Shown here: in pieces, positions 50,386 to 59,581 of the stretch
Numbering within the stretch: the stretch's first letter is position 1
Layout: every line of letters begins with the position of its first letter
Source of the DNA: CAVSUZ01 sp963791885
GTDB lineage: Bacteria > Pseudomonadota > Alphaproteobacteria > Acetobacterales > Acetobacteraceae
Direction: 5' to 3'
NCBI GenBank assembly: GCA_963791885.1
Contig: CAWBUL010000005.1
Span: forward strand, 682,001-746,000
Length of the DNA: 64,000 bases
Notes under the pieces: generated by a model
What the model was told of the DNA's origin: nothing
Seen by the model: only the letters and a program-made list of their open reading frames with translations
Database searches by the model: none
Translations under genes and position numbers: made by a program

Positions 50386-51337
50386 TTGAACGACGCGCTG
50401 ATCGAGAACGTGATGAACGCCCTCGCGGCAGGGCTCGATTCTCGGCTCGATCTATGGGCTGATGTGCCTTGGTCTGGGCCTGATCTTCGGCATCATGAAG
50501 ATCGTCAACTTCGCCCAGGGCGAACTGCTGATGCTGGGCATGTTCGTCAGCTTCTACCTGGTGACGGCGTCCGGGGCACTGGCTCCGCTGGGGGTGGTGG
50601 CGCCGTTTGTGGCCGCTCTGGCGGCAGGGCCGGTTTTGTTTCTCGGCGGAGCTGCGCTGCACCGGCTGATCATTGCCCGCGTTTCCGGGCTGCGTACCGC
50701 GGGGGCGCTGGATGAGGGCGCGTTCGGGCAACTGATCGTCACGCTGGGGCTGTCGCTGATCCTGCAGAACGGGGGACAGATCGCGTTCGGGTCTGCGCCC
50801 AAGTCGGTGCTGACGCCGCTGGCGGCCCATGCCTTCATCATCGGGCCGGTGGTTGGGGACGCGACGCTGTTTCTCAACAAGGCACGGGTCTTCGCCTGCC
50901 TGGTTTCACTCGTTATTGCCGCGGTTCTGTATGTGGTGATGGAGCGTTCGCGGCTGGGCAAGGCGTTGCGGGCCGCGGCCGATAATCCCACCGCCGCGAC
51001 CTATATGGGGATCGACGTGGACCGGGCATACCGGATCGCGTTCGGCCTGGGCGCCGGCGTTACCGCGATCGCGGGCGGGTTGATGGCGACGTATCTGTCA
51101 TTCACCCCATTTGTCGGCCTGGACTACGTGATCATCATGTATTCGGGGGTGGTGCTGGGCGGCATGGGCAGCATCCTGGGCGCCTTCTGGGGCGGGTTGA
51201 CGGTGGGGCTGGTTCAGCAAGGCTCCGCGCTGGTCCTGCCGCCGCAGCTGCAGAACGCGGCCATCTTCGTGGTGTTTCTGCTGATCGTCGGGCTGAGGCC
51301 GCAGGGTTTCTTCGGCCGTTCGGCGGAGCGCGCTTGA
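50386..51337 (+). pseudogene. Branched-chain amino acid type ABC transporter permease LivH, +1 frameshift near the start
   Basis: Start TTG 50386 follows a strong GGGGAGGAG and gives NDALIENVMNALAAGL. One extra G at 50437 then breaks the frame. Omitting it continues ILGSIYGLMCLGLGLIFGIM into the intact permease (IVNFAQGELLMLGMF, MERSRLGKALRAAADNP, YSGVVLGGMGSILGAFWGG). An ATG at 50462 in the downstream frame could give a protein lacking the first half of TM1. About 8 membrane helices in the repaired form. The stop overlaps the next start (TTGA). Inner membrane half of a HAAT importer. Confidence 0.82.
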
Positions 51338-53097
51338 GGGACGGAGCCGGTCCGCGGCTGAAGCGTGACGCGATCGCCCTGGCGGTGGTCACGGCCGCCT
51401 ATTTGGTCCTCGCGACACTCGTTCGTAACAGTTACTACCAATTGATGCTTACGCTGGTACCGATCTGGGCAATGATGGGCCTCGCGTGGAACCTGATATC
51501 GGGTTATTCGGGTCTGGTTTCGTTCGGCCATGCGGCGTTCTTCGGCGCCGGCGCCTACACCGTCACGCTGGCGCTGGTTTATCTGGATCTGACGCCGTGG
51601 CTTGGCATTCCGCTCGGCGCGCTGGTTGGCGCCATCGCCGCGCTGCTGATCGGCTGGCCAACGTTTCGTCTGCGCGGACACTATTTCGCGCTATCCATGC
51701 TGGCCTATCCGCTGGCGATCCTGTACGTGCTGGAATATCTGGGTTTTCAGGAAGTGCCGCTGCCGATCCACCGCGCGCATCCAGCGGCCTTCCTGCAGTT
51801 CACCGATCCCCGGCTGTATACACTGCTCGCGGTGGTGCTGCTGGCCGCGGGCGTGCTGATCTGCATGGTTGCGGAGAACGCCCGGTTCGGCCTGGCGCTG
51901 CTCGCCATAAGGCAGAACGAGCTTGCGGCCGAGGCGGCGGGGCTGAATACCTGGCGCTGGAAGATGCGAGGGCTGGTCGCCAGCGGGGCTCTGGCGGCTA
52001 CGGCAGGGGGCCTTTACGCATGCGTCCTGCTGGTGGTTACACCTGAATCGGTTTTCGGCGTGCTGGTTTCGGCCCAGGCGCTGGTTGTCACGTTGTTCGG
52101 CGGTGTTGGCACGGTGTGGGGGCCGCTGATCGGTGCTGCCATCCTGATCCCGCTGGCGGACACTTTGAATGCACAGCTCGGCTCGATGCTGCCGGGCATT
52201 CAGGGCGTCGTGTACGGCTGCGCCATCATTGCGGTCATGCTGGCGGCGCCCGAGGGAATCTTCTGGACGCTGCGCGACCGGTTCTTCCGTCGCCCCGCGC
52301 CGCCCGTTCGCCGCGCGGCTACGTTCGCCCAGCGCGCGGTGCGCGTCGCGCACCGGCCGGGTACGCTGCTGGACGTCCGCCACCTGTCGCGCAGCTTCGG
52401 TGGCCTGCGCGCGGTGGATGATGTCAGCTTCACCGTCGAAGCGGGCGAAATCCTGGGCATCATCGGCCCCAACGGCGCAGGTAAGACCACGCTGTTCAAT
52501 GTGCTGAACGGCATCCTGCCGCCGACGTCGGGGGAGGCCTTTTTCGCCGGCACGCGCATCACCGGCCGCAAGATCCACGATATCTGCCACCTGGGCATCG
52601 GGCGCACCTTCCAGGTCGTCCGCAGCTTTCCGCGGCTTCCGGTGCTGGATAATGTCGTGGTCGGCGCCTATGGCGCGGGTCTGGACGACCGTGAGGCGGT
52701 ACATGCCGCGGAAGCCGCGCTGGATCGGGTCGGACTTCTGCCGCTCGCCCACCGCGAGGCGGGCCGCCTGACCAACAAGGAACTTCGGCTCATGGAGCTG
52801 GCCCGTGCTGTCGCCGGCGATCCGCGCCTGGTGCTGCTGGACGAAACCCTCGCGGGTCTTGGGCGCGAGGAGTGTGACCAAGTGTTGGATGTGCTGCAGC
52901 AACTCCGCGCCGGGGGCATCACGATCGCCATCATCGAGCACACGATGCACGCGATGCTGCGCCTGGCCGACCGGTTCGTTGTACTGGATCACGGCCGGGT
53001 TCTGTGCGTCGGCGCCCCGCGCGAGGTGGTGGAGGATCACGCGGTCATTGAAGCGTATCTGGGCGCCAAATGGCTGGCCAAAGTCCATGCTGCTTGA
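51334..53097 (+). CDS. Fused ABC permease and ATP-binding protein (LivM-LivG)
   Basis: 587 residues from TTG 51334. Residues 1-310 are a LivM-type permease (MGLAWNLISGYSGLVSFGHA, LAIRQNELAAEAAGLNTWRWK). Residues about 345-585 are a LivG-type ATPase with Walker A GPNGAGKTTL, LGIGRTFQVVRSFPRL and Walker B RLVLLDETLAG. The signature motif, normally LSGGQ or LSYGQ, is LTNKE, a degenerate form that recurs in some LivG fusions. Natural fusion of neighbouring operon genes. Its end overlaps livF by 11 nt. Substrate class: hydrophobic amino acids, amides or urea-like compounds. Confidence 0.92.
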   Translation: MRDGAGPRLKRDAIALAVVTAAYLVLATLVRNSYYQLMLTLVPIWAMMGLAWNLISGYSGLVSFGHAAFFGAGAYTVTLALVYLDLTPWLGIPLGALVGAIAALLIGWPTFRLRGHYFALSMLAYPLAILYVLEYLGFQEVPLPIHRAHPAAFLQFTDPRLYTLLAVVLLAAGVLICMVAENARFGLALLAIRQNELAAEAAGLNTWRWKMRGLVASGALAATAGGLYACVLLVVTPESVFGVLVSAQALVVTLFGGVGTVWGPLIGAAILIPLADTLNAQLGSMLPGIQGVVYGCAIIAVMLAAPEGIFWTLRDRFFRRPAPPVRRAATFAQRAVRVAHRPGTLLDVRHLSRSFGGLRAVDDVSFTVEAGEILGIIGPNGAGKTTLFNVLNGILPPTSGEAFFAGTRITGRKIHDICHLGIGRTFQVVRSFPRLPVLDNVVVGAYGAGLDDREAVHAAEAALDRVGLLPLAHREAGRLTNKELRLMELARAVAGDPRLVLLDETLAGLGREECDQVLDVLQQLRAGGITIAIIEHTMHAMLRLADRFVVLDHGRVLCVGAPREVVEDHAVIEAYLGAKWLAKVHAA

Positions 53098-53806
53098 AAT
53101 TACCGATCTGGCGGTCAGCTATGGGGGCCTTCGTGCGCTCTCCGGCGTGACGCTTTGCGTAGATGCCGGTCAGTTTGTCGCCGTGGTGGGCCCGAACGGC
53201 GCCGGCAAGACAACGCTGTTCAAATGCATCGCCGGCATCGTTGCGCCGGAAACCGGCGGGATCACATTTCGCGGGGAAGACTTGCTGCGTCGTCCCGCAT
53301 CCGCTCGCGCCCATCTGGGCATTGCCCATGTGCCGGAAGCCCGGCAGGTGTTCAAGACGCTGACGGTACGCGAAAACATTGAAATGGGCGCCTATCCGGC
53401 GCAGGGCCGAGCGGTCTTCGCGCGCACGCTGGAGCGCATCCATACGCTGTTTCCTGTCCTGGCCGAGCGCGCAACGCAACTTGCCGGCACGCTTTCGGGC
53501 GGTGAGCAGCAGATGCTCGCCATCGCCCGTGGCCTTGCCGCCGCCCCGCGTCTGCTCATGCTCGATGAGCCGTCGATGGGGCTGGCTCCGGCGGTGACCG
53601 ACCTGATTTTCGAGCGCATCGCGCAGATCCACCGGGAGGACGGGCTGGCGATCCTGCTGGTGGAGCAGCGGGTGGCTGAGGCGCTGGAACTGGCGGATCA
53701 GGGCTACGTCCTGGAAACCGGGCGCGTCGTGTTCCATGGCGACTACCAGGCGTTGCTTGCGGACGACCGGATCCGACGCTCCTATCTGGGGCTGGAGGCA
53801 ATCTAA
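53087..53806 (+). CDS. Branched-chain amino acid type ABC transporter ATP-binding protein LivF
   Basis: 239 residues from ATG 53087. Walker A GPNGAGKTTLFKC, signature LSGGEQQMLAIARGL, Walker B RLLMLDEPSMGLAP, H-loop replaced by Gln in LVEQRV, as in other LivF proteins. Second ATPase of the importer, presumed to pair with the LivG half of the fusion. Overlaps the preceding gene by 11 nt in another frame; the substrate-binding protein follows after 16 nt. Confidence 0.93.
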   Translation: MLLEITDLAVSYGGLRALSGVTLCVDAGQFVAVVGPNGAGKTTLFKCIAGIVAPETGGITFRGEDLLRRPASARAHLGIAHVPEARQVFKTLTVRENIEMGAYPAQGRAVFARTLERIHTLFPVLAERATQLAGTLSGGEQQMLAIARGLAAAPRLLMLDEPSMGLAPAVTDLIFERIAQIHREDGLAILLVEQRVAEALELADQGYVLETGRVVFHGDYQALLADDRIRRSYLGLEAI

Positions 53807-53822
53807 ACAGGGAGGAAACAAC

Positions 53823-55046
53823 ATGACCACCAACCTTGGCCGCCGCGCCGCCCTCGCGCTGGGCACGGCCGCCACGCTCGCGCCGCGTACCCGCGCCCAG
53901 CCGGCGGATGAAGTTGAGATCGCCCTGCTGGTGCCGCTGACAGGGCCGTGGGCCCGCGAGGGCATCCTGGAGCGCGAGGGCGCCGAGATGGCGGTGGACG
54001 ACATCAACAGCAGCGGGGGCATCAAGGGCCTGGGCGGCGCCAAGCTGAAGTTGCTGGTTTACGACACGCAGGGCTCCGCCGAGACGGCGAAGGACGCGGC
54101 GCAGCGGATGCTGGCGGTCAATCCGAAACTTTCGGGGGGGATCGGCTGCTGGCTGAGCACCTTCACCCTGGCGGTCACCGAGGTGACCGAGCGGGCGCAT
54201 CTTCCGTGGCTGACGCTGTCCTATTCCGATGCGATTACCGGCCGCGGCTTCCGCTATGTGTTCCAGACCTCGCCGACCGCCAACAAGCAGGCGGAGGATA
54301 TGGTTCCGATCGTCATGAAATTGGCCCAGCAGACCACGGGCAAGCGGCCGACCAAGGTGGCGATCATCGGCGACAACACGGCGGCGAGCGTGAGCTTCCT
54401 GAAGCCGATCCGGTCACACATCCTGAACGATGAGAAGCTGACGGCCGTGGTGGACAAAACCTACACGCCGCCGCTGTCCGACGCCACCACGCTGGTTCAG
54501 CCGGTCCGCGCGGCGCGTCCCGATTTCGTGCTGCTGCTTTCAACCGCAACCGGCGACGACAAGATGCTGGCGGATACGTTCAGCGAATACGGCATGCCGG
54601 CGAGCAAGCTGCCGCTGATCGGCAATGGCGGCCACTGGGCAACGCCCGAGCTGCTGAAGACCGCTGGGGCAGACGTGCTGCAGGACGTGATCGTCGGCCT
54701 GGCGAACTGGCCCGGCAAGGACCTGGACGATCTCTCGGCACGTTTCGTCAAGCGCACCGGGGAGGGGTGGTTCGGCCACGACTTCGTCTTCGCCTATGGG
54801 CACGTCATGATGTATGCCTGGGCCGTGAACAAGGCGGCGTCCACCGACCGGGAAAAGGTGGCCGAAGCCATTCGCACCATGAACATCACCGACGGTCCGG
54901 CGGTGTATTTCCCGCCGCACCACATCCAGTTCGACAGCAATGGGCGCCGCATCGGGGCCGAGCTGGTGGTGATCCAGTGGCAGAACGGCAAGCCGGTGAC
55001 GATCTATCCGGACGACATGGCCGCGGCCAAAGCCGTCTGGGCCTGA
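53823..55046 (+). CDS. ABC transporter substrate-binding protein (HAAT family, periplasmic)
   Basis: 407 residues with a twin-arginine-like leader (LGRRAALALGTAATLAP, cleavage near RAQ). The type I periplasmic-binding fold is visible as EIALLVPLTGPWAREGI, GAEMAVDDINSSGGI, LTLSYSDAITGRGFRYVFQT and a second lobe VAIIGDNTAASVSFLKP. Strong ribosome site GGGAGGAAACAAC. Last gene of the liv operon. The ligand is not predictable; members bind branched-chain amino acids, amides or aromatic acids. Confidence 0.92.
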   Translation: MTTNLGRRAALALGTAATLAPRTRAQPADEVEIALLVPLTGPWAREGILEREGAEMAVDDINSSGGIKGLGGAKLKLLVYDTQGSAETAKDAAQRMLAVNPKLSGGIGCWLSTFTLAVTEVTERAHLPWLTLSYSDAITGRGFRYVFQTSPTANKQAEDMVPIVMKLAQQTTGKRPTKVAIIGDNTAASVSFLKPIRSHILNDEKLTAVVDKTYTPPLSDATTLVQPVRAARPDFVLLLSTATGDDKMLADTFSEYGMPASKLPLIGNGGHWATPELLKTAGADVLQDVIVGLANWPGKDLDDLSARFVKRTGEGWFGHDFVFAYGHVMMYAWAVNKAASTDREKVAEAIRTMNITDGPAVYFPPHHIQFDSNGRRIGAELVVIQWQNGKPVTIYPDDMAAAKAVWA

Positions 55047-55061
55047 GGCGTTTACCGCCCC

Positions 55062-55082
55062 GGCGGCGACCGCGTCGCCGCC
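55062..55082 (+). terminator. GC-rich hairpin after the liv operon
   Basis: GGCGGCGAC (55062-55070), loop CGC, GTCGCCGCC (55074-55082): a perfect 9-bp stem 15 nt after the stop of the substrate-binding protein gene. No U tract follows, so termination would rest on stem strength or on another factor. The rest of the 187-nt gap to the aldolase gene shows nothing. Confidence 0.5.
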
Positions 55083-55233
55083 AAGCGCGGCCGGGCGACA
55101 TACGGTGCCATCAAGCGCTGAGGATGGGCCGAGAGGCGAGCATCCGCTGGCCGTCCGGCATCCCCTTGACCGCCAGGGCGCGGGTGGAAGGACAGTCGTG
55201 CAGGCATACGGAGTTGCGGCCCTGGCGTATGTG

Positions 55234-56004
55234 TCAGGAACGATAGTCCGGCCTGTCGTTCTCGATCAGCCGAAGCGCCGCATCCCACACCATGGCGTAG
55301 TGCTCGTCGTTCTCCTGCGCACGGAACTGCTCGGCGGTGTGGCGGCAGACGTCCTCGGGCGGGTAGATCAGCTCCGCTCCACCGGACTGCGCGGCGACCT
55401 GTGCCGCGCATGCACGCTCCAGCATGTAGGTCATATGGAACGCCTCGGGGATCGAGGTGCCGCCGAGGAGCAGGCCATGGTTGCGCAGGATCATTGCCTT
55501 GTGCGGGCCGAGGTCTTTGACCAGGCGCTCGCGTTCATCGAGATCGAGCGCGATGCCTTCGTAGCCGTGATAGGCGACGCGGCCGTAGAATTTCAGCGCG
55601 TGCTGGCTGATCGGCAGCAGCCCGTTCTTTTGAGCGGATACCGCGATCCCGGCCGCCGTATGGGTGTGCACGACGCATGTCAGGTCGGGGCGCGCCATGT
55701 GCACCGCCGAGTGAATGGTAAATCCCGCAGCGTTCACGCGCCGCGATTGCGGATCACCATCCTCCACCACGTTGCCATGCAGGTCGATCTTCACCAAGTC
55801 GGAAGCGCATATCTGGTGAAAGTTCACGCCATAGCGGTTGATGAGGAAGTAATCCTCGGGTCCCGGCAGACGCGCGCTGATGTGCGTGTAAACGAAATCA
55901 GTCCAGCGGTGATGGGCGATCAACCGATACAGCGCCGCCAGATCACATCGGATCGCCCATTCCTGCTCGGAGCAGGAGCGAGCGGTGGGGACGATGAGGT
56001 TCAT
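55234..56004 (-). CDS. Class II aldolase/adducin family protein
   Basis: 256 residues of the zinc-dependent class II aldolase fold related to fuculose-phosphate aldolase and ribulose-phosphate 4-epimerase. Marks: HTHISARLPG, FHQICASDLVKIDLHGN, zinc ligands in VVHTHTAAGIAVSA and LRNHGLLLGGTSIPEAFHM. This subgroup, without a phosphosugar context, is often of unknown substrate. Convergent with the ABC operon; upstream is divergent pdeM. Confidence 0.88.
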   Translation of the reverse strand: MNLIVPTARSCSEQEWAIRCDLAALYRLIAHHRWTDFVYTHISARLPGPEDYFLINRYGVNFHQICASDLVKIDLHGNVVEDGDPQSRRVNAAGFTIHSAVHMARPDLTCVVHTHTAAGIAVSAQKNGLLPISQHALKFYGRVAYHGYEGIALDLDERERLVKDLGPHKAMILRNHGLLLGGTSIPEAFHMTYMLERACAAQVAAQSGGAELIYPPEDVCRHTAEQFRAQENDEHYAMVWDAALRLIENDRPDYRS

Positions 56005-56116
56005 GGGGAGGGTCCGTGGGTTTGTCCTGCCGCAGGATCGATCACGCCCCGGCCCGCGTCAACGTGCGGCCGATCGTGTAGAAGGGTCCGATGCCGATTC
56101 TCACCAGCCGGGTCTT

Positions 56117-56776
56117 ATGACCCCGGCACCGCTGCACTTCATGGGCGAGCGCATGATGCTCGATCCGGCCGGGGCGCTGTTCTGGCCGGCCGAGGAGATG
56201 CTGATTCTGTCCGACCTGCATCTGGAGAAGGGGTCGTCCTTCGCGCGCAAAGGCATGCTGCTGCCGCCCTGGGATACGCGCACCACGCTCGATCGGCTGG
56301 TCGCGGTGCTGCGCCGGTGGTCGCCGCGGCAGGTGGTCGCACTGGGCGATTCGTTCCATGACGCCGAGGGGTCAGGACGGCTGCCGCCGGGTGAGGCGGA
56401 GCGGCTGGGGGCGATCACGCGTTCGGTGCATTTTGTGTGGGTGCTGGGCAATCACGATCCGGAACCGCCGCGTGATCTGGGGGGGGAGAGCGTGGAGACG
56501 TTTGCGGCGGGTCCGTTCGTGTTCCGCCATCAGGCGAAGCGCGACGCGGATGGTGAATTGAGCGGCCACTATCACCCGAAAGCGGCGATTCCCGCGCGGG
56601 GCGGTGCGGTCAGCCGCCCCTGCTTCATCGCGGATCACCGCAGGATGATCCTGCCGGCGTTCGGGGCGTATGCCGGCGGTTTGGATGTACGCGATCCCGC
56701 GATCGCACAACTGTTTCCACGCGGTGGCCGCGTGTTTCTGCTCGGCCGCGACCGGCTTTTCAGCTTCGCGCTGTGA
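56117..56776 (+). CDS. pdeM: Ligase-associated DNA damage response endonuclease PdeM
   Basis: 219 residues from ATG 56117. Calcineurin-like metallophosphatase motifs LILSDLHLEKGSSFA, ALGDSFHD, WVLGNHDPEP, GHYHPKA are complete, and CFIADHRRMILPAFGAYAGG is typical of PdeM. In other bacteria pdeM clusters with a ligase, an Lhr-like helicase and a metallo-beta-lactamase nuclease; none of these is beside it here. Head-on with the PLD-like gene, 6 nt apart. Confidence 0.9.
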   Translation: MTPAPLHFMGERMMLDPAGALFWPAEEMLILSDLHLEKGSSFARKGMLLPPWDTRTTLDRLVAVLRRWSPRQVVALGDSFHDAEGSGRLPPGEAERLGAITRSVHFVWVLGNHDPEPPRDLGGESVETFAAGPFVFRHQAKRDADGELSGHYHPKAAIPARGGAVSRPCFIADHRRMILPAFGAYAGGLDVRDPAIAQLFPRGGRVFLLGRDRLFSFAL

Positions 56777-56782
56777 TCCCTC

Positions 56783-58026
56783 TCAGCGCGGCAGGCCCAT
56801 ATGCGGGTAGAGCTGCATCAGTTGCTTCACGTACGCCGCGTAGGCGTCCGCCACCGCCTGGCTTTTCACCATCACGACATTCTCGGCATTCCTCGTGGCG
56901 TTGGTCGAGAAGTTGAAGCTTCCGGTGATCACCGTATTGTCGCAGACCGCCAGTTTGTCGTGCATGAAATCATGCGGTGAATCGGGGCTGTAGGGCACGG
57001 AGCTTTTCGCATGCAACAGCGGTGCGATTGCCTGAAACAGCTGAGCCTTGCTGTAGAACGCACTTGACTGAACACGTGCCCGTGACGACCGATGCGCCGT
57101 GTGGGATTGCGCTCTCGCCCAGTCCTTCAGCACGTCATTCATCTCGGTGGCATCGAAGATGCCGCCGAACTCGCCCACGCGATGGGCGCGGTCCACCAAC
57201 GCGCCCAGAACGGGACCCGACGAGATCACCATCGAAGCGATGAGAAGTCTGTCCTGGGCGGTTGCCACGCGCTGGCGATATCGGTATCGATCTGCCGTCC
57301 CCTGCCTGGCGAGAAGGCGACGCTGACCGGGATCCCATCAACCGTGACAGTCCCGGTATCATCGCGCCCCGAATTGGCGATGGCGCCGCTTTCCCACATC
57401 TCACCAAAGTCGTTCTGATAGAAACGGGCGAGCACAGGGGCGTTATCGAATATGAGGATGTTGTTTTCCTGAAGCGACCAGGCATCGTTGGTAAAATTGG
57501 TCGAGCCGGTCAGCACCGCCGCGCTGGGCAGTGTACCGTCCCGGATGATGTATTTGCTGTGCATTAGGTGAGAACCCGGGTTGATTGGCTCGCCGACAAC
57601 GGGCGGTTCGAGTTCCGCGGTGTCCTCGATCCCCTTGCTCTGAACCGAGTCATCAAAGGTGCTGATGAAATCGGCTGTGCCGATCGGCGCCGGGTCTGCC
57701 CCGATCCAGGCAAACACCTCCGGCGTGCGGTCCCTCTTTGGGTGATGGTAAGCAATGCGCACATCAACGCCGGCGCGCGCACGCTCATTCAGCGCGCCGA
57801 CGAGTTCCGTGGCCGCCGCGCCGGTCAAGCGGAAATCATAGACCGCGATGTGGATACTGAACGTGGCCTTACGGACGAAATCCGCGAATATGCGACCGAC
57901 CGCTTCGGCCTGCGCGTTTTGCTCCGGTGACGGGGCATGCCGCCTACCGCCGACGGTGCCGGCCTGGGTCAGGAAATGCGCCGTGATGCCCTGGTTGGGC
58001 CCGAACTGCTGCGTTTCCATCGCCAT
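56783..58026 (-). pseudogene. Phospholipase D-like domain protein, broken by a -1 frameshift between its two HKD motifs
   Basis: From ATG 58026 (58020 also possible) the first half reads HIAVYDFRLTGAAATELVGAL and HSKYIIRDG..GSTNFTNDAW, the first HKD motif. Near 57269 the frame is lost after DTDIAS. With one base added it continues AVATAQDRLLIASMVISSG into the second half, which carries HDKLAVCDNTVITGSFNFS, the second HKD motif. The repaired protein would have about 415 residues and an intact two-HKD active site. No signal peptide. Substrate (lipid or nucleic acid) unknown. Confidence 0.78.
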
Positions 58027-58138
58027 CGCGCCAACCCCCGATGTGCGTGCAGAGTAGATGCGGGTCGCCCAATACAGCATGAAGTTTTCATGGCGGCACA
58101 TCCCTTGCGGAGTAACGATTCAGACGCACGTGTCGCTC

Positions 58139-59572
58139 ATGCCCGAAAGACCGGTGATCGTCTGGTTCCGCAACGATCTGCGCTTAGCGGATCACGCGGC
58201 GCTGCATGCGGCCGTCGAGACGAAGCGGCCCGTTCTGCCGGTGTTTGTGCTGGACGAGGCTGCGGCCGGCGCGTGGCGTCCAGGGGGTGCGTCAAACTGG
58301 TGGTTGCATCATAGCCTGACGTCCCTGGCGCACGACCTGCGTGCGCGCGGTGCACCATTGATTCTGCGCCGCGGTACGACGCAAGCCGTGCTGCGGGAAT
58401 TACTGAACGACACGGGAGCGGACTGCGTCTGCGCCGGCCACGCCGTCGAACCCTGGGCGCGCAAGCTGGAGGCGGAATTGGTCCGCGCGAGCATTCCGTT
58501 GCAGTTGCATCGGACCGTCAGCCTGTTTGATCCGGCGTCGCTGCACACGAAGGCCGGATCACCATTTCTGGTGTACACGCCGTTCAGCCGCGCGGCGCTG
58601 GCGACGGGCGGACCGCCTCCACCGTTGGCGGAACCGGCACGGATTTCCGGCGTTGCGCCGTCTCCGCGGTCTGACGCGCTTGCCGATTGGGCATTGTTGC
58701 CGACGAAGCCCGACTGGGCCGGCGGCCTGCGCGAGATGTGGCAACCGGGAGAAGATCATGCACGGCGGCGGCTGCGTTCGTTCGTCTCGGAGTCGCTCGC
58801 CGATTACGCCGGGGCGCGGGATCAGCCCGGTGTGGATGGAACGTCGCGACTATCACCGCATCTGCATTTCGGCGAAATCTCCGCCGCGCAGGTGTGGCAC
58901 CAAGCAGGGGATCATGGCTCCGCCGCTAAATTCATCAACGAGCTGCTCTGGCGCGAATTCTCGCTGCATCTGCTCTGGCATCATCCGCATCTGCCGGATC
59001 GGCCGCTGCGGGAGGCCTTTGCCGCGATGCCGTGGCGGCGCGACCAGCGCGCTCTGCGCGACTGGCAGCGCGGAGAGACGGGTATTCCGATCGTCGATGC
59101 CGGCATGCGGCAGCTCTGGCATACGGGCTGGATGCACAACCGGGTACGGATGATTGTCGCCTCGTTCCTGGTGAAACATCTGCTGATCCACTGGCGCGAC
59201 GGCGAGGCCTGGTTTTGGGATACGCTGGTGGACGCCGATCTCCCGAATAACAGCGCGAACTGGCAGTGGATTGCCGGATGCGGCGCGGATGCGGCGCCCT
59301 ATTTCCGCATCTTCAATCCCGTGCTGCAGGGGCGGAAGTTCGACCCGGACGGCGACTATGTGCGCGCGTGGGTGCGGGAACTGGCGCGGCTGGATGCAAA
59401 GTTCATCCACGCGCCGTGGGACACGCCGGAGAAGACGCTCGCTGAAGCCGGGGTCGTGCTGGGGCGATCCTACCCCGAGCCGATCGTCGATCTCGCGGAA
59501 GGACGTGCCCGAGCACTCCGCGCGCTGGCCAGCATCGGAGGCGCATTGCCACACGCTGCGGCGCATGGCTGA
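58139..59572 (+). CDS. phr: Deoxyribodipyrimidine photolyase (cryptochrome/photolyase family)
   Basis: 477 residues from ATG 58139. N-terminal antenna domain VIVWFRNDLRLADHAAL; FAD-binding helical domain TSRLSPHLHFGEISAAQVWH, INELLWREFSLHLLWH, GIPIVDAGMRQLWHTGWMHN, VKHLLIHWRDGEAWFWDTLVDADLPNN and WQWIAGCGADAAPYFRIFNP. This is the class I CPD photolyase pattern with the electron-transfer tryptophans retained. Repairs UV dimers using light. The downstream amidohydrolase starts 9 nt later. Confidence 0.93.
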   Translation: MPERPVIVWFRNDLRLADHAALHAAVETKRPVLPVFVLDEAAAGAWRPGGASNWWLHHSLTSLAHDLRARGAPLILRRGTTQAVLRELLNDTGADCVCAGHAVEPWARKLEAELVRASIPLQLHRTVSLFDPASLHTKAGSPFLVYTPFSRAALATGGPPPPLAEPARISGVAPSPRSDALADWALLPTKPDWAGGLREMWQPGEDHARRRLRSFVSESLADYAGARDQPGVDGTSRLSPHLHFGEISAAQVWHQAGDHGSAAKFINELLWREFSLHLLWHHPHLPDRPLREAFAAMPWRRDQRALRDWQRGETGIPIVDAGMRQLWHTGWMHNRVRMIVASFLVKHLLIHWRDGEAWFWDTLVDADLPNNSANWQWIAGCGADAAPYFRIFNPVLQGRKFDPDGDYVRAWVRELARLDAKFIHAPWDTPEKTLAEAGVVLGRSYPEPIVDLAEGRARALRALASIGGALPHAAAHG

Positions 59573-59581
59573 ATCGGCGCC

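Noticed and set aside
50002..50715. Long open frame upstream of and overlapping livH
   Set aside because: Only its stretch after TTG 50386 has LivH character; the rest is intergenic or out-of-frame read-through.
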